NCBI RefSeq assembly: GCF_001280085.1
Contig: NZ_LGED01000192.1
Span: forward strand, 62,001 to 126,000
Reading direction: 5' to 3'
Source of the DNA: Saccharothrix sp. NRRL B-16348
GTDB taxonomy: Bacteria; Actinomycetota; Actinomycetes; Mycobacteriales; Pseudonocardiaceae
DNA length: 64,000 nt
Shown: one piece after another, positions 17,646 through 27,167 of the stretch
How positions within the stretch are numbered: position 1 is the stretch's first letter
Layout: each line of letters begins with the position of its first letter
Made by a program: the position numbers and the translations under genes
The notes under the pieces: generated by a model
The model's database searches: none
Told to the model about the DNA's origin: nothing
Seen by the model: the letters and a program-made list of their open reading frames with translations, nothing else

Positions 17646-18838
17646 CGGTGCTTCTTGCCCGTCGGGCGGCGCCGCGCGTCGCCTGCCTTGCCGGTCCGCG
17701 CGGGCACGCCCGCCGCGGCCGCCATGGCCTTCTCCTTGCGCAACTCGGCCTGCAACGACTCGTCGTCGGTCGACTCCACGATGTCGCCACCGCCGGCGAC
17801 CTCGGTGGTCGCCTCACCGGCGGCGGCCTTGCGGGCCAGGTTGTCGCGCCGTGCCTGGACCCGGGCGGCCTGCGCCTTGTACCGGGCGTCGCGCATCTTC
17901 AGGTCCACCGCGATCGGGGTCGCGATGTAGATCGACGACAGCGCGCCGATGACGATGCCGGTGAGCTGCACCAGCGCCAGGTCCTTCAGCGTGCCGACGC
18001 CGAGCAGGCCGACGCCGATCGCCAGCAGGCCCAGCACCGGCAGCACCGCGATCAACGAGGTGTTGATCGAGCGCATCAGGGTCTGGTTGACCGCCAGGTT
18101 CGCGGCCTCGCCGTAGGTGCGGCGGGTGAGGCCGAGCAGGCCGCGGGTGTTCTCCCGGACCTTGTCGAACACCACCACCGTGTCGTACAGCGAGAAACCG
18201 AGGATGGTCAGCAGACCGATCACCGTCGCCGGCGAGACCTCGAAGCCGACGATCGAGTACACGCCCGCCGTGATCACGACGTCGTGCAGCACCGCGACGA
18301 GCGCGGCGATCGCCATCGACAGCTCGAAGTACAACGCCAGGAAGATCATCACCGCGACGAAGAACACGAGGAGCGCGATCAACGCCTGGCTGGTGATCTC
18401 ACCACCCCACGAGGCGGACACCGCGCTGTCGCTGATGGCGTCCGTGCCGCCGTTGGGCTTCAGGTCCTCGTTGAGCGTGGTCTTGAGCTTCAGGACCTGG
18501 TCGGCGTTCAGCGTCTCCGACCGGATCTGGATGGTCGCCGAGTCGCCGGTGCCCACGGTCTGCGTGGCGGCGGGCTCCTTGCCGAGCGCCTTCTCGAACG
18601 ACTCCTTGGCCGCCTCGATGCTGATCGGGCCCGAGGAGCTGACCGCGGGCATCTGGACGCGCGTGCCACCGGTGAAGTCGATACCCCGGTTGAAGCCCTT
18701 GAACACGATCGACAGGATGCAGATCAGCAGGATGACGCCGAACACCACGTACCAGCGCTTGCGCTTGCCGACGATGTCGAACGCGCCGTTGCCGACGTAG
18801 AGCCGCTGGAAAACGTTGCGCTTCTTCGTCTCGGCCAC
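17642..18838 (-). CDS. secF: Protein translocase subunit SecF
   Basis: 398 residues, with six membrane segments expected. The SecF/SecD signature GFNRGIDFTGGTRVQM is near the N-terminus. Later segments include LHDVVITAGVYSIVGFEVSPATVIGLLTILGFSLYDTVVVFDKVREN and the usual SINTSLIAVLPVL block. With SecD it uses the proton gradient to help pull preproteins through SecYEG. The cytoplasmic C-terminus is long and charged. It is separated from secD by one base. Confidence 0.97.
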   Translation of the reverse strand: MAETKKRNVFQRLYVGNGAFDIVGKRKRWYVVFGVILLICILSIVFKGFNRGIDFTGGTRVQMPAVSSSGPISIEAAKESFEKALGKEPAATQTVGTGDSATIQIRSETLNADQVLKLKTTLNEDLKPNGGTDAISDSAVSASWGGEITSQALIALLVFFVAVMIFLALYFELSMAIAALVAVLHDVVITAGVYSIVGFEVSPATVIGLLTILGFSLYDTVVVFDKVRENTRGLLGLTRRTYGEAANLAVNQTLMRSINTSLIAVLPVLGLLAIGVGLLGVGTLKDLALVQLTGIVIGALSSIYIATPIAVDLKMRDARYKAQAARVQARRDNLARKAAAGEATTEVAGGGDIVESTDDESLQAELRKEKAMAAAAGVPARTGKAGDARRRPTGKKHR

Positions 18839-18839
18839 G

Positions 18840-20687
18840 TCAGACCTCCTTCACAGCGGTGCTCTTCGCACCCAGCGGCGCGCGGTCGTCGACCGCGGCC
18901 TGAGCTGCGCCGCCCAGACCCGAGAGCTTCGGGTTGGACAGGCGCTTCGACTTGGAGATGATGCTGACCAGCGGGTGCGTCACCAGGAAGACCACGACCA
19001 GGTCGAGCACGGTCGACATGCCGAGGGTGAACGCGAAGCCCTTCACCTGGCCGACGGCGAGCACGTACAGGATGGCCGCGGCGAGGAAGCTGACCATGTC
19101 CGCGGACAGGATGGTGCGACGGGAGCGGACCCAGGCGCGCGGCACCGCGGACCGGAACGACCGGCCTTCGCGCATCTCGTCCTTGAGCCGTTCGAAGAAC
19201 ACCACGAACGAGTCCGCGGTGATACCGATCGACACGATGAAACCGGCGATGCCCGCGAGGTCGAGGGTGAACCCGATCCAGCGGCCGAGCAGCACCAGCA
19301 CCGAGTAGACGATCACACCGGAGAGGGCGAGCGACAGGATCGTCAGCAGGCCGAGCAGGCGGTAGTAGAACAGGCAGTACACGAACACCAGCAGCAGGCC
19401 GATGCCGCCGGCGATCAGACCGGCTTCCAGCGAGGCCAGGCCCAGCGTCGCGGACACCGTCTCGGCCTCGGAGGCCTCGAACGACAGCGGCAGCGAGCCG
19501 TACTTGAGCACGTTGGCGAGGTGGGTCGCCTCGCTCTGGCTGAACTTGCCGCTGATCTGCGTCGAACCGCCGAGGATGGGCTCGTTGATGTTCGGCGCGG
19601 ACACGACCTGGGTGTCGAGCACGACGGCGACCTGCTGCGAGACGTTCGCCGAGGTGAACTTGCCCCACTTCTCGCCGCCCTCGCCCTTGAAGGTGAGGTC
19701 GACGACGAAGCCCGCGCCCTGCGGGTCGGTGCCGGACACCGCGTTGTCGATGTCCTCGCCGCTCAGCCGCGAGTAGAGGCTGAAGTCGTCGTCCTTCACG
19801 CTGCCGTCGGTCGGCGGGGTGACCGGGGCCAGCACGTACTTCTCGGTGCGGTCCTGGTCACAGGTCAGCAGCGGCAGCGCCGGGTCGTCGTTGCCGATCA
19901 GCGGGTCGACCGCCGGGCAGGTGAACGCGCCGAGCGCCTGGGACACGGTCTGCGCGTCCAGCGTGGTCAGCTGCGGGTCCTGCCGGCAGGTGCGGGACTC
20001 CTCGATGGCCTTGGTCGGGTCCTCGGAGTACTGGCCCTGGAACACCGCGCGGCAGTCGACCTGCGACTCGGCGGGCGGCTGCTCACCGGCGGGCGCGTTC
20101 GGGTCCGCGGGCGGCGTCGCGGGCGTCGTGGTCGACTCCGGCTGGCCCTCGAACGCCGGCGCCGGACGGCCCTGCGCGGTCGTCGTCGGCGCGACGGACG
20201 CCGCGGTCTCGGTCGGCTCCTTGCCGTCGCCCGCGGGCGGCGCGGCCGAGCCCGACGTCGTCGGCGGCGCGCTGCTCTCGGTCGGCTGCTCCGGCTCCGG
20301 CGCGTTGGGCACCGGCGAACCGATGACCTTGCGGAAGTTGAGCTTCGCCGTCTGGCCGAGGCGCTTGGCTCCCTCGCTGTCGGAGCCGGGGACCGTGATC
20401 ACCAGGTTGGTGCCGTCGCGGATGACCTCGGGACCGGCCACGCCCAGACCGTTGACGCGCGTCTCGATGAGGGTGCGCGCCTGGTTGAGCGACTCCTCCG
20501 ACGGCGTCTTCCCATCAGGAGCCCGGGCGGTCAACGTGACACGGGTGCCACCCTGGAGGTCGATGCCGAGCTTGGGGGTCGCCTTGCCGTTCCCGGTGAA
20601 GAACACCAGGGAGTACAGCGCGACCACGATGAGGACAAATGCGCCCAGGTACTTCGCGGGGCGGATTTGCCCGGCCGGAGGTGCCAC
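18840..20687 (-). CDS. secD: Protein translocase subunit SecD
   Basis: 615 residues. An N-terminal membrane helix (YLGAFVLIVVALYSLVFF) is followed by LGIDLQGGTRVTL, the P1-head region and the C-terminal five-helix part with GIAGFIVSIGITADSFVVFFERLKDEM. A Pro/Thr/Ala-rich insertion (about residues 118-200) lengthens the outer domain, as in other actinobacteria. GTG start. It works with SecF and YajC in late export steps. Confidence 0.97.
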   Translation of the reverse strand: MAPPAGQIRPAKYLGAFVLIVVALYSLVFFTGNGKATPKLGIDLQGGTRVTLTARAPDGKTPSEESLNQARTLIETRVNGLGVAGPEVIRDGTNLVITVPGSDSEGAKRLGQTAKLNFRKVIGSPVPNAPEPEQPTESSAPPTTSGSAAPPAGDGKEPTETAASVAPTTTAQGRPAPAFEGQPESTTTPATPPADPNAPAGEQPPAESQVDCRAVFQGQYSEDPTKAIEESRTCRQDPQLTTLDAQTVSQALGAFTCPAVDPLIGNDDPALPLLTCDQDRTEKYVLAPVTPPTDGSVKDDDFSLYSRLSGEDIDNAVSGTDPQGAGFVVDLTFKGEGGEKWGKFTSANVSQQVAVVLDTQVVSAPNINEPILGGSTQISGKFSQSEATHLANVLKYGSLPLSFEASEAETVSATLGLASLEAGLIAGGIGLLLVFVYCLFYYRLLGLLTILSLALSGVIVYSVLVLLGRWIGFTLDLAGIAGFIVSIGITADSFVVFFERLKDEMREGRSFRSAVPRAWVRSRRTILSADMVSFLAAAILYVLAVGQVKGFAFTLGMSTVLDLVVVFLVTHPLVSIISKSKRLSNPKLSGLGGAAQAAVDDRAPLGAKSTAVKEV

Positions 20688-20826
20688 GGTCCGTCCGTCT
20701 CCTGATAGTTGACAAGGTCAGCGAGGCCGCAGCGTACCCCTGATGGTGTGAGCTGCGCGTCACTGCCTGGAGTCGGCACGTTGACAGTTGCCGGCTCCAG
20801 GCGAGGGGTCCGCTGGTTACTTCTGG

Positions 20827-21198
20827 TTACTTCTTGCTCTCCTGCTGTGCGCGTTCGGCGTCGGCGGTCTCGTCCACGACGTCCTCGACATCTTCGACGT
20901 CGTCCACGACCGCGTCGGTCTCGGTGTCCACGACAACCTTCTCGCGGATGGCCTGGCGGAGCCAAGTGGTGATGACGCCGTCGGCGATCTCGAGCTCGAT
21001 CGTGTTGTCGTCGTCGTTCACGCCGGCCACCGTCGCGTACAGCCCGGAGGTGGTCATGACCCGGTCACCCGGCTCCAGGGAGTTCAGCAGCGCCTGCTGT
21101 TCGGCGACGGCCCGCTTCTGCTTGCGGGCGCTGAGGAACAGCGGCACCGCGAGCAGCACGAGCAGCAGCGGGAACATCAAGGAGGACAGGTCCATCAT
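20827..21198 (-). CDS. yajC: Preprotein translocase accessory subunit YajC
   Basis: 123 residues. It has a single N-terminal helix (FPLLLVLLAVPLFLSARKQKR), then LNSLEPGDRVMTTSGLYATVAGV, the YajC core. A very acidic C-terminal tail follows (VDDVEDVEDVVDETADAE). YajC binds SecDF and is not essential in E. coli. It lies between ruvB and secD, the standard order. Confidence 0.95.
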   Translation of the reverse strand: MMDLSSLMFPLLLVLLAVPLFLSARKQKRAVAEQQALLNSLEPGDRVMTTSGLYATVAGVNDDDNTIELEIADGVITTWLRQAIREKVVVDTETDAVVDDVEDVEDVVDETADAERAQQESKK

Positions 21199-21293
21199 TC
21201 TCCGATCAACCGGACGGGGCGAGCGCGATCAGCGCCCGGTACGTCCGAATTTCTGGGGTGCCGCTGCCGATTGTGCCAGGTGAGTAATACCGA

Positions 21294-22349
21294 TCACTCG
21301 GTGGCGTCGTCGAACAGGGATCGGGTGGCCTCCCCCGGCGCCCGCGGCGGCGGCTGCAACCCCAGGTGCAGCCAGGCCGTGGCGGTGGCGACGCGACCAC
21401 GGGGCGTGCGCGCCAACATCCCGGCCCGGACCAGGTACGGCTCGCAGACCTCCTCCACCGTGGTGGGCTCCTCACCCACCGCGACGGCCAGCGTGGAGAC
21501 GCCGACCGGGCCGCCGCCGAACGAGCGGACCAACGCGTCCAGGACCGCCCGGTCCAGCCGGTCCAGGCCCAGTTCGTCCACGTCGTAGACCTTCAGGGCG
21601 TCGCGGGCGACCTCCAGGGTCACCGCGCCGTCCGCGCGCACCTCTGCGTAGTCCCGAACCCGCCGGAGCAGGCGGTTCGCGATGCGGGGCGTGCCGCGGG
21701 ACCGGCCCGCGATCTCCCGGCCGCCGTCCTCGCGCAGGTCGACGCCGAGGATCGTGGCCGACCGGCGGACGATCAGCTCCAGCTCCTCGGGGCTGTAGAA
21801 CTCCATGTGCCCGGTGAAGCCGAACCGGTCGCGCAGCGGGCCGGTCAGCGCGCCGGAGCGGGTGGTGGCGCCGACCAGCGTGAACGGGGCGATGTCGAGC
21901 GGGATGCTGGTCGCGCCGGGTCCCTTGCCGACGACCACGTCGACCCGGAAGTCCTCCATCGCCAGGTACAGCATCTCTTCGGCGGGCCGGGCCATCCGGT
22001 GGATCTCGTCGATGAACAGCACGTCGCCCTCGACCAGGTTCGACAGCATCGCGGCCAGGTCGCCCGCGCGTTCGAGGGCGGGGCCGGAGGTGATGCGCAG
22101 CGACGCGCCCAGCTCGGCGGCGATGATCATGGCGAGGCTGGTCTTGCCCAGGCCGGGCGGGCCGGACAGCAGCACGTGGTCGGGGGGCGAGCCGCGTTGC
22201 AGCGCGCCCTGCAGGACCAGTTCGAGCTGTTCGCGGACCTTCGGCTGGCCGACGAACTCGTGCAGGTCCTTCGGCCGGAGGGTGGTCTCGAGGTCCCGCT
22301 CGGTCGGGTCGGGCAGCGGGTTGAGGGTGTCGTCTTCGTCGTGGTTCAT
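21294..22349 (-). CDS. ruvB: Holliday junction helicase motor RuvB
   Basis: 351 residues. AAA+ features are [18 protein letters not shown] (Walker A), [10 protein letters not shown] (Walker B), [18 protein letters not shown] (sensor 1 and arginine finger) and a C-terminal winged helix ([16 protein letters not shown]). Two RuvB rings drive branch migration with RuvA. ATG 22349 overlaps the ruvA stop (ATGA). The operon is preceded by a LexA box upstream of ruvC. Confidence 0.98.
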   Translation of the reverse strand: MNHDEDDTLNPLPDPTERDLETTLRPKDLHEFVGQPKVREQLELVLQGALQRGSPPDHVLLSGPPGLGKTSLAMIIAAELGASLRITSGPALERAGDLAAMLSNLVEGDVLFIDEIHRMARPAEEMLYLAMEDFRVDVVVGKGPGATSIPLDIAPFTLVGATTRSGALTGPLRDRFGFTGHMEFYSPEELELIVRRSATILGVDLREDGGREIAGRSRGTPRIANRLLRRVRDYAEVRADGAVTLEVARDALKVYDVDELGLDRLDRAVLDALVRSFGGGPVGVSTLAVAVGEEPTTVEEVCEPYLVRAGMLARTPRGRVATATAWLHLGLQPPPRAPGEATRSLFDDATE

Positions 22350-22936
22350 CGCTTGCGGCCCAGGGCGGCCAGGGAGCGGCGGAGAACTTCGGAGGTGCCG
22401 AGCGCGCCGTCGGCGGCCAGCACGGCGTCGACGGCCTGCTCGGCCTGCTTGGCCGGGAAGCCGAGGCCGAGCAGCGCTTCGGCGACCTGCGCGCGGACCT
22501 GGCCGGTGTCGCCGGTGGCGCTCGGCGCGGGCGCGAGTTGGCCGACCTTGTCGCGCAGCTCGATGATCAGCCGTTCGGCGCCCTTGCGGCCGATGCCGGG
22601 CACCTGGGTGAGCACGGTGATGTTGCCCTCGGCGAGGGCGGCGCGCAGCTTGTCCGGCTCCAGCACGGCCAGCGTCGCCAACGCCAGCCGCGGCCCGATC
22701 CCGGAGACGGTCTGGAGCAGGCCGAACAGCTCGCGGGCGTCGGCGTCGGCGAACCCGAAGAGGGTCAGCGAGTCCTCGCGCACCACCAGCGCCGTGGCCA
22801 GCTGGGTCTCCTCGCCGCGGCGCAGCGTGGCCAGCGTGGCGGGGGTGGCCTGCACGGCGTAGCCGACGCCGCCGACCTCGACGACGACGTGGTCGAGCCC
22901 GATGGACAGCACCTGCCCGCGCAGTGACGAGATCAC
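22346..22936 (-). CDS. ruvA: Holliday junction-binding protein RuvA
   Basis: 196 residues: an N-terminal OB fold ([26 protein letters not shown]), helix-hairpin-helix units ([21 protein letters not shown] and [16 protein letters not shown]), and domain III at the C-terminus ([18 protein letters not shown]). It tetramerises on four-way junctions and loads RuvB. ATGA overlaps link it to both neighbours. Confidence 0.98.
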   Translation of the reverse strand: MISSLRGQVLSIGLDHVVVEVGGVGYAVQATPATLATLRRGEETQLATALVVREDSLTLFGFADADARELFGLLQTVSGIGPRLALATLAVLEPDKLRAALAEGNITVLTQVPGIGRKGAERLIIELRDKVGQLAPAPSATGDTGQVRAQVAEALLGLGFPAKQAEQAVDAVLAADGALGTSEVLRRSLAALGRKR

Positions 22937-23622
22937 TGACCCTTACCTGCTTCCCGCTTGTCGATCGTCGTGGCCTTGGCCGGTGCGGCGTCGGCCGTCG
23001 TGGCCTTGGCGGACGCGGCCTTGGCCCGTGCCGCCGGCCGGGTGGCCGTCGGCGTGGCCGATGCCTTCGCACCCGCCTGCGCCAGTCTCGCGCGGTGCGT
23101 CCGGGCGATCTCAGCCGCCCTCGCCTGCGCCTCCTCCAGGCGCGACCGCATGGGCGCGCGCCACAGGTGGCAGATGGCCAGCGCGAGCGCGTCGGCGGCG
23201 TCGGCGGGCTTCGGGGCGGTCTTCAGCCCGAGCAGCTTGGTGACCATGGCGGTGACCTGGGCCTTGTCCGCCCGCCCCGACCCGGTGACGGCGGCCTTGA
23301 CCTCGCTCGGCGTGTGGAACACGACCGGCAGGCCGCGGCGGGCCGCGGACAGCGCCACCACACCGCCCGCCTGCGCCGTGCCCATCGCCGTGCGCACGTT
23401 GTGCTGGCTGAACACCCGCTCGATGGCCACCACCTGCGGCTCGTAGCGGTCCAGCCACTGCTCGACCGCGTCGGAGAGCTGGAGCAGCCGCAACGCCAAG
23501 TCCTCGTCCGCGGGCGTGCGCACGACGTCCACGGCGACCGGCCGCACCGTCCGGCCGGGACCGCCGTCGACCACCCCGAACCCGCACCGGGTCAAGCCGG
23601 GGTCGACTCCGAACACGCGCAC
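22933..23622 (-). CDS. ruvC: Holliday junction resolvase RuvC, with Ala/Lys-rich tail
   Basis: 229 residues, longer than the usual ~170-190. The RNase H-like fold shows the catalytic acids in [12 protein letters not shown] (Asp7), VAIERVF (Glu) and [15 protein letters not shown] (two Asp). Beyond about residue 180 is a low-complexity tail rich in Ala, Lys, Thr and Pro ([22 protein letters not shown]), probably disordered and able to touch DNA. It cleaves Holliday junctions. GTG start; a one-mismatch LexA box lies 20 bp upstream. Confidence 0.97.
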   Translation of the reverse strand: MRVFGVDPGLTRCGFGVVDGGPGRTVRPVAVDVVRTPADEDLALRLLQLSDAVEQWLDRYEPQVVAIERVFSQHNVRTAMGTAQAGGVVALSAARRGLPVVFHTPSEVKAAVTGSGRADKAQVTAMVTKLLGLKTAPKPADAADALALAICHLWRAPMRSRLEEAQARAAEIARTHRARLAQAGAKASATPTATRPAARAKAASAKATTADAAPAKATTIDKREAGKGQ

Positions 23623-23642
23623 GCTGGTCCTCTCGACAGCCG

Positions 23643-23658
23643 ACGAACACCAGTTCGA
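23643..23658 (-). promoter_or_regulatory. LexA (SOS) box upstream of ruvCAB
   Basis: ACGAACACCAGTTCGA matches TCGAAC-N4-GTTCGA at 11 of 12 fixed positions. ruvC is a known LexA target in M. tuberculosis, which supports the call. Confidence 0.8.
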
Positions 23659-23801
23659 AACCTTAGAGGGTGATCACCGCGGACGGCCCGCTGACACGCG
23701 CACGGTGACGAACAGGTACCCCCGGATCGACACAGCGTCACGAGGTCAATACAGTGGCTCGGTCATCTGATCGGCTCCAGAGGCGGCATGAGCGGGGTGC
23801 C

Positions 23802-25325
23802 ATGACCCTGAGGCGGTTCGGCGTCGTCTCCGTCGCCGTCTGCGCTCTGGTCGTCTGCGTCGTCTGCCTCGTCGTCTCCGGGGTGCTGGACCGGCCGACG
23901 TCCGTCGCGATCGACAAGTTCACCCAGTTGCTCGCCGCGGTCGCCGCGATGGTGTCGTACTGGCGGGCCGCGCGGGCCCGGCAGGGTGTGGCGCGGCGCT
24001 GGCGGCTGTGGATGGTCGCGGCGATGGCGAGCCTGGCCGTCGGGCTGGCCGTGTGGATCTGGGGCCAGGTGTTCCTCGGGGTGTCGCTGCCCTCGTCGAC
24101 GCTGGCGCCGATCGGGTTCATGCTCGTGCCCGGGCTGACGCTGTGCGCGATCCTGGTGCTGGCGCACGGCGGGTCGGGCAAGCTGCCCGGCCACCGCAGC
24201 AAGCTCGTGGTCGCGCTGGACGGGCTGATCGTGGTCGGCTCGCTGTTCGTGCTCACGTGGGTGTCGCTGCTGGAGTCGATGGTCCGCGCGTGGGCCACCT
24301 CCGGTCCCGGATTCGCGACCGTCGTCGCGCACCCGGCCGCCTACCTGGTGACGCTGGTCGTGCTGCTGGTGTCGTCGTGGACGCACCGGTCGGTGCGGCA
24401 GCTGCCGGTGCTGTTCATCGCGCTGGCGGGCCTCGCGCAGTCGGCGTCGGGCTGGGTGTTCGCGTACCTGGTGAGCAAGGGCGCCACCGCCATCCCCACG
24501 GCCGCCGACATCGGGTTCATGGTGTGCCCGGCGTTGTTCTTCCTCAGCTCGATCGCGCCGAGCAACGCCGCGCGGGAACGGGTCGGCGCGGCCCGGCTGC
24601 GCGCGGGCGAGCTGCTGCACCTGCTGGTGCCGTACCTGCCGATGCTGGTCACGGGCCTGTTCATCGTGGTGGGCACGGCGACCGGCGTGCGGCTCAACCC
24701 GCTGGAGATCTACGTCGGGCTGGGCGTGGTGCTGCTGGTGATCGCCCGGCAGCTGCTGACCCTGATCGACAACGTGAAGCTGCTGGAGCAGCTGCGGGAC
24801 AGCCGGGAACGGCTGCGGCACCAGGCGTACCACGACCCGCTGACCGGGGTGCCGAACCGGGCGCTGTTCCGGGAACGGCTGGACGCGGCGCTGGCCGGGA
24901 CGTCGCCGGTGGTGGTGCTGTTCATCGACGTGGACGGGTTCAAGGACGTCAACGACAACTTCGGCCACGCCGAGGGCGACGCGGTGCTGCGGATCGTGGC
25001 GGCGAGGTTGCAGGCGTGCGTGCGGCCGCAGGACGTGGTGGCCCGGCTGGGCGGTGACGAGTTCGGCGTGCTGGTCGACGGCTACCCGCAGCCGCCGGAG
25101 GAGATCGGGCGGCGGGTGCTCGGCGCGCTGGACGAGCCGCACCGCACCGAGAACGGCTCGCACGTGATCCGCGCGTCGATCGGGATCTCGCACCGCGAGG
25201 CGTTCGACCCGTCGCTCACCGCCGACGACCTGCTCGGCACGGCGGACGCGGCGATGTACACGGCGAAGCGGCTGGGCAAGGGCATGGTCGTGGTGCACGG
25301 AACGGTGGAAGCGGAGCTGACATGA
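23802..25325 (+). CDS. Membrane-bound diguanylate cyclase (GGDEF)
   Basis: 507 residues. About nine hydrophobic segments fill residues 1-330, with no recognisable ligand-binding domain between them. The GGDEF domain (about 343-500) has YHDPLTGVPNRALF, VLFIDVDGFKDVNDNFGHAEGD and an intact RLGGDEFGV signature, followed by SIGIS and ADAAMYTAKRLGKG. It should make c-di-GMP from two GTP at the membrane; no EAL domain is attached. ATG 23802 follows GAGCGGGGTG. It overlaps the cupin gene by ATGA. Confidence 0.92.
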   Translation: MTLRRFGVVSVAVCALVVCVVCLVVSGVLDRPTSVAIDKFTQLLAAVAAMVSYWRAARARQGVARRWRLWMVAAMASLAVGLAVWIWGQVFLGVSLPSSTLAPIGFMLVPGLTLCAILVLAHGGSGKLPGHRSKLVVALDGLIVVGSLFVLTWVSLLESMVRAWATSGPGFATVVAHPAAYLVTLVVLLVSSWTHRSVRQLPVLFIALAGLAQSASGWVFAYLVSKGATAIPTAADIGFMVCPALFFLSSIAPSNAARERVGAARLRAGELLHLLVPYLPMLVTGLFIVVGTATGVRLNPLEIYVGLGVVLLVIARQLLTLIDNVKLLEQLRDSRERLRHQAYHDPLTGVPNRALFRERLDAALAGTSPVVVLFIDVDGFKDVNDNFGHAEGDAVLRIVAARLQACVRPQDVVARLGGDEFGVLVDGYPQPPEEIGRRVLGALDEPHRTENGSHVIRASIGISHREAFDPSLTADDLLGTADAAMYTAKRLGKGMVVVHGTVEAELT

Positions 25326-25768
25326 ACGCCGAGGACGTCATCGCGGCGCTGGGCCTGGCCGAGTTGCCGGTGGAGGGCGGGTGGTTCGGGCAGTCGTGGC
25401 GGTCGCCCGAGGTGTCCGCGATCTACTACCTGCTGCGCGAGGGCGAGTTCTCCGGCGTGCACAAGCTGGACCACGTGGAGATCTACGCCCACCACCTCGG
25501 CGCGCCGTTGCGGATGCTGTTGCTGCACCCGGACGGCACGGTGACCACGCCCGTGCTGGGCCCGGACCTCGCCGCGGGACAGCGACCGCAGGTGGTCGTG
25601 CCGGCGGGGGTGTGGCAGGCCAGTGAGCCGGACGGCGAGTGGTCGTTGGTCGGCACGGTCGTGGTGCCGCCCTACACCGACGACGTGGTCACCTTCGGCG
25701 AGGCCGACACCCTCGCGCCGCGCTACCCCTCGCACGCCGACCTGATCCGGCGGCTCTGCCGGCTCTAG
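25322..25768 (+). CDS. DUF985 cupin-fold protein
   Basis: 148 residues. DUF985 marks include LPVEGGWFGQSWR, AIYYLLREGEFSGVHKLDHVEIYAHHLGAP, GPDLAAGQRPQVVVPAGVWQAS and DFxFG-like VVTFGEAD near the end. It is a single-domain RmlC-like cupin of unknown activity. The ATGA overlap couples it to the diguanylate cyclase; a functional link is not otherwise shown. Confidence 0.9.
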   Translation: MNAEDVIAALGLAELPVEGGWFGQSWRSPEVSAIYYLLREGEFSGVHKLDHVEIYAHHLGAPLRMLLLHPDGTVTTPVLGPDLAAGQRPQVVVPAGVWQASEPDGEWSLVGTVVVPPYTDDVVTFGEADTLAPRYPSHADLIRRLCRL

Positions 25769-26529
25769 TCCCGGCCCAGGGTCTCCACCGGGGTGGCGCC
25801 GGGACGGGTCCACTGCGGCACGGGGCGGCTGGTCGGGCCCCAGGTGGCGTGGCCGTCCGCGTCCGCACGCCAGGACCAGCACGCGTGCTGCCCTTCGGGC
25901 CACCCCTCGGGCTTGTCCTCCCACGTCTCGCCGCGGCCGTAGGGCGTCATCTCCAGCAGGCCCAGCGACGCGTTGACCCGCTCGTTACCGCGACCCGTCG
26001 TGCGGTAGGTGAGGAACGTGCGGTCGCCGTCGCGCAGGAAGCACGTGAGGTAGCCCATGTCGCCGCCGACCGGCGCGGCCACGTCCCGCACCGAGTACCA
26101 GGGCTGGGTGTAGCCCATGAACTCGACGTACGACGCCACCTCGGCCCAACGGCCCGTGGTCAGGACGGCGAACGAGACGCCGCGGGCGTTGAGGTAGACG
26201 GCGTCCTTCAGGTGCCAGGCCGTGGTGGTGCAGCCCTCGCACTGCCCCTGGTGCGGCGCGCCGTCGTACCACATGTGCTGGTAGACGACGAGTTCGTCAC
26301 GGCCCTGGAACAGGTCGAGGAACGGGACCGGGCCGTCGGGTCCGACGACCTCGACCGCCCCGTCGAACTCGACCATCGGCAGCCGGCGGCGGGCCGCCGC
26401 GATGGCGTCGCCCTCGTGCGTGTGTGCCTTCTCGCGGACCAGCAGCTCGTCGCGGGCGGCCTGCCAGGTGGCCGGGTCGACCACGGGCGGCCGGACGGGC
26501 GTCGCCGTGGTCGGGTCGTCGGGCGTCAT
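25765..26529 (-). CDS. DUF899 (thioredoxin-like) family protein
   Basis: 254 residues with the DUF899 pattern: ARDELLVREKAHTHEGDAIAAARRRLPMVEF, FQGRDELVVYQHMWY, QCEGCTTTAWH, and FLRDGDRTFLTYRTTGRG. The fold is related to thioredoxins or peroxiredoxins, and CEGC sits where a redox pair could act. Activity is untested in most cases. It converges with the cupin gene (4-nt overlap) and follows the DinB gene, likely in one operon. Confidence 0.9.
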   Translation of the reverse strand: MTPDDPTTATPVRPPVVDPATWQAARDELLVREKAHTHEGDAIAAARRRLPMVEFDGAVEVVGPDGPVPFLDLFQGRDELVVYQHMWYDGAPHQGQCEGCTTTAWHLKDAVYLNARGVSFAVLTTGRWAEVASYVEFMGYTQPWYSVRDVAAPVGGDMGYLTCFLRDGDRTFLTYRTTGRGNERVNASLGLLEMTPYGRGETWEDKPEGWPEGQHACWSWRADADGHATWGPTSRPVPQWTRPGATPVETLGRD

Positions 26530-26545
26530 GGTGTCCTCCGGGGTG

Positions 26546-27049
26546 TCAGCCCATCGTCTTCTGGCCGTCCAGGGTCTCGCGGATGATGTCCGCGTGGCCG
26601 GCGTGCTGCGACGTCTCGGCGATCAGGTGCAGCACCACGCGGCGGACGGTCCACGAGGCGCCCTGCTCGAACCACGGCGCGACCGGCAGCGGGTGCGCGG
26701 TGTCGAGGTCCAGGTCGTGGAGGAGCCGTTCGGTCTTCGCCGCCGTCTCCTCGTAGTCCGCGAGCAGCCCTTCCAGCGTCTCGTCCGCCAGCATGCGGAA
26801 GCCGTTCTCCCAGTCCGACGGCACGCTCTCCATCGCCTCCGCGCCGCCGACCGCGAAGCGCATCCAGCCCTCTTCCGTGGAGCGGACGTGCTTGATGAGG
26901 CCGCCCAGGGAGAGCGCGCTGGCCGTGGGCGCCTGCCGCGCCTGGTCGTCGCTCATCCCGCGGACCGTGAAGCGGAGGAAGTCGCGGTGCTTGGCCAGCG
27001 TCGACAGCAGGTCGGAGAGCTCGGTCGAGAGGGTCGCGGTGGTGCTCAT
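26546..27049 (-). CDS. DinB-family (DUF664) four-helix protein
   Basis: 167 residues. A DinB-like bundle: LSTLAKHRDFLRFTVRGMSDDQAR, LSLGGLIKHVRSTEEGWM (first metal His) and RRVVLHLIAETSQHAGHADIIRE (HxxxxxxHxxH-type ligands). In actinobacteria such proteins are often mycothiol-dependent transferases or metal-binding proteins of unknown substrate. ATG 27049 was chosen over an upstream start at 27145. It lies 16 nt ahead of DUF899. Confidence 0.88.
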   Translation of the reverse strand: MSTTATLSTELSDLLSTLAKHRDFLRFTVRGMSDDQARQAPTASALSLGGLIKHVRSTEEGWMRFAVGGAEAMESVPSDWENGFRMLADETLEGLLADYEETAAKTERLLHDLDLDTAHPLPVAPWFEQGASWTVRRVVLHLIAETSQHAGHADIIRETLDGQKTMG

Positions 27050-27167
27050 GGTGGTGTTCTGCCTTCCGTTTCGGCGTTCTGGCACCACCCTATGAACCAA
27101 TGCGGACAGGTTCCGCCCTCGATTCGGTTCCACGGTGAATCCCACTCGTTCGATTTACGCTCGGCGC

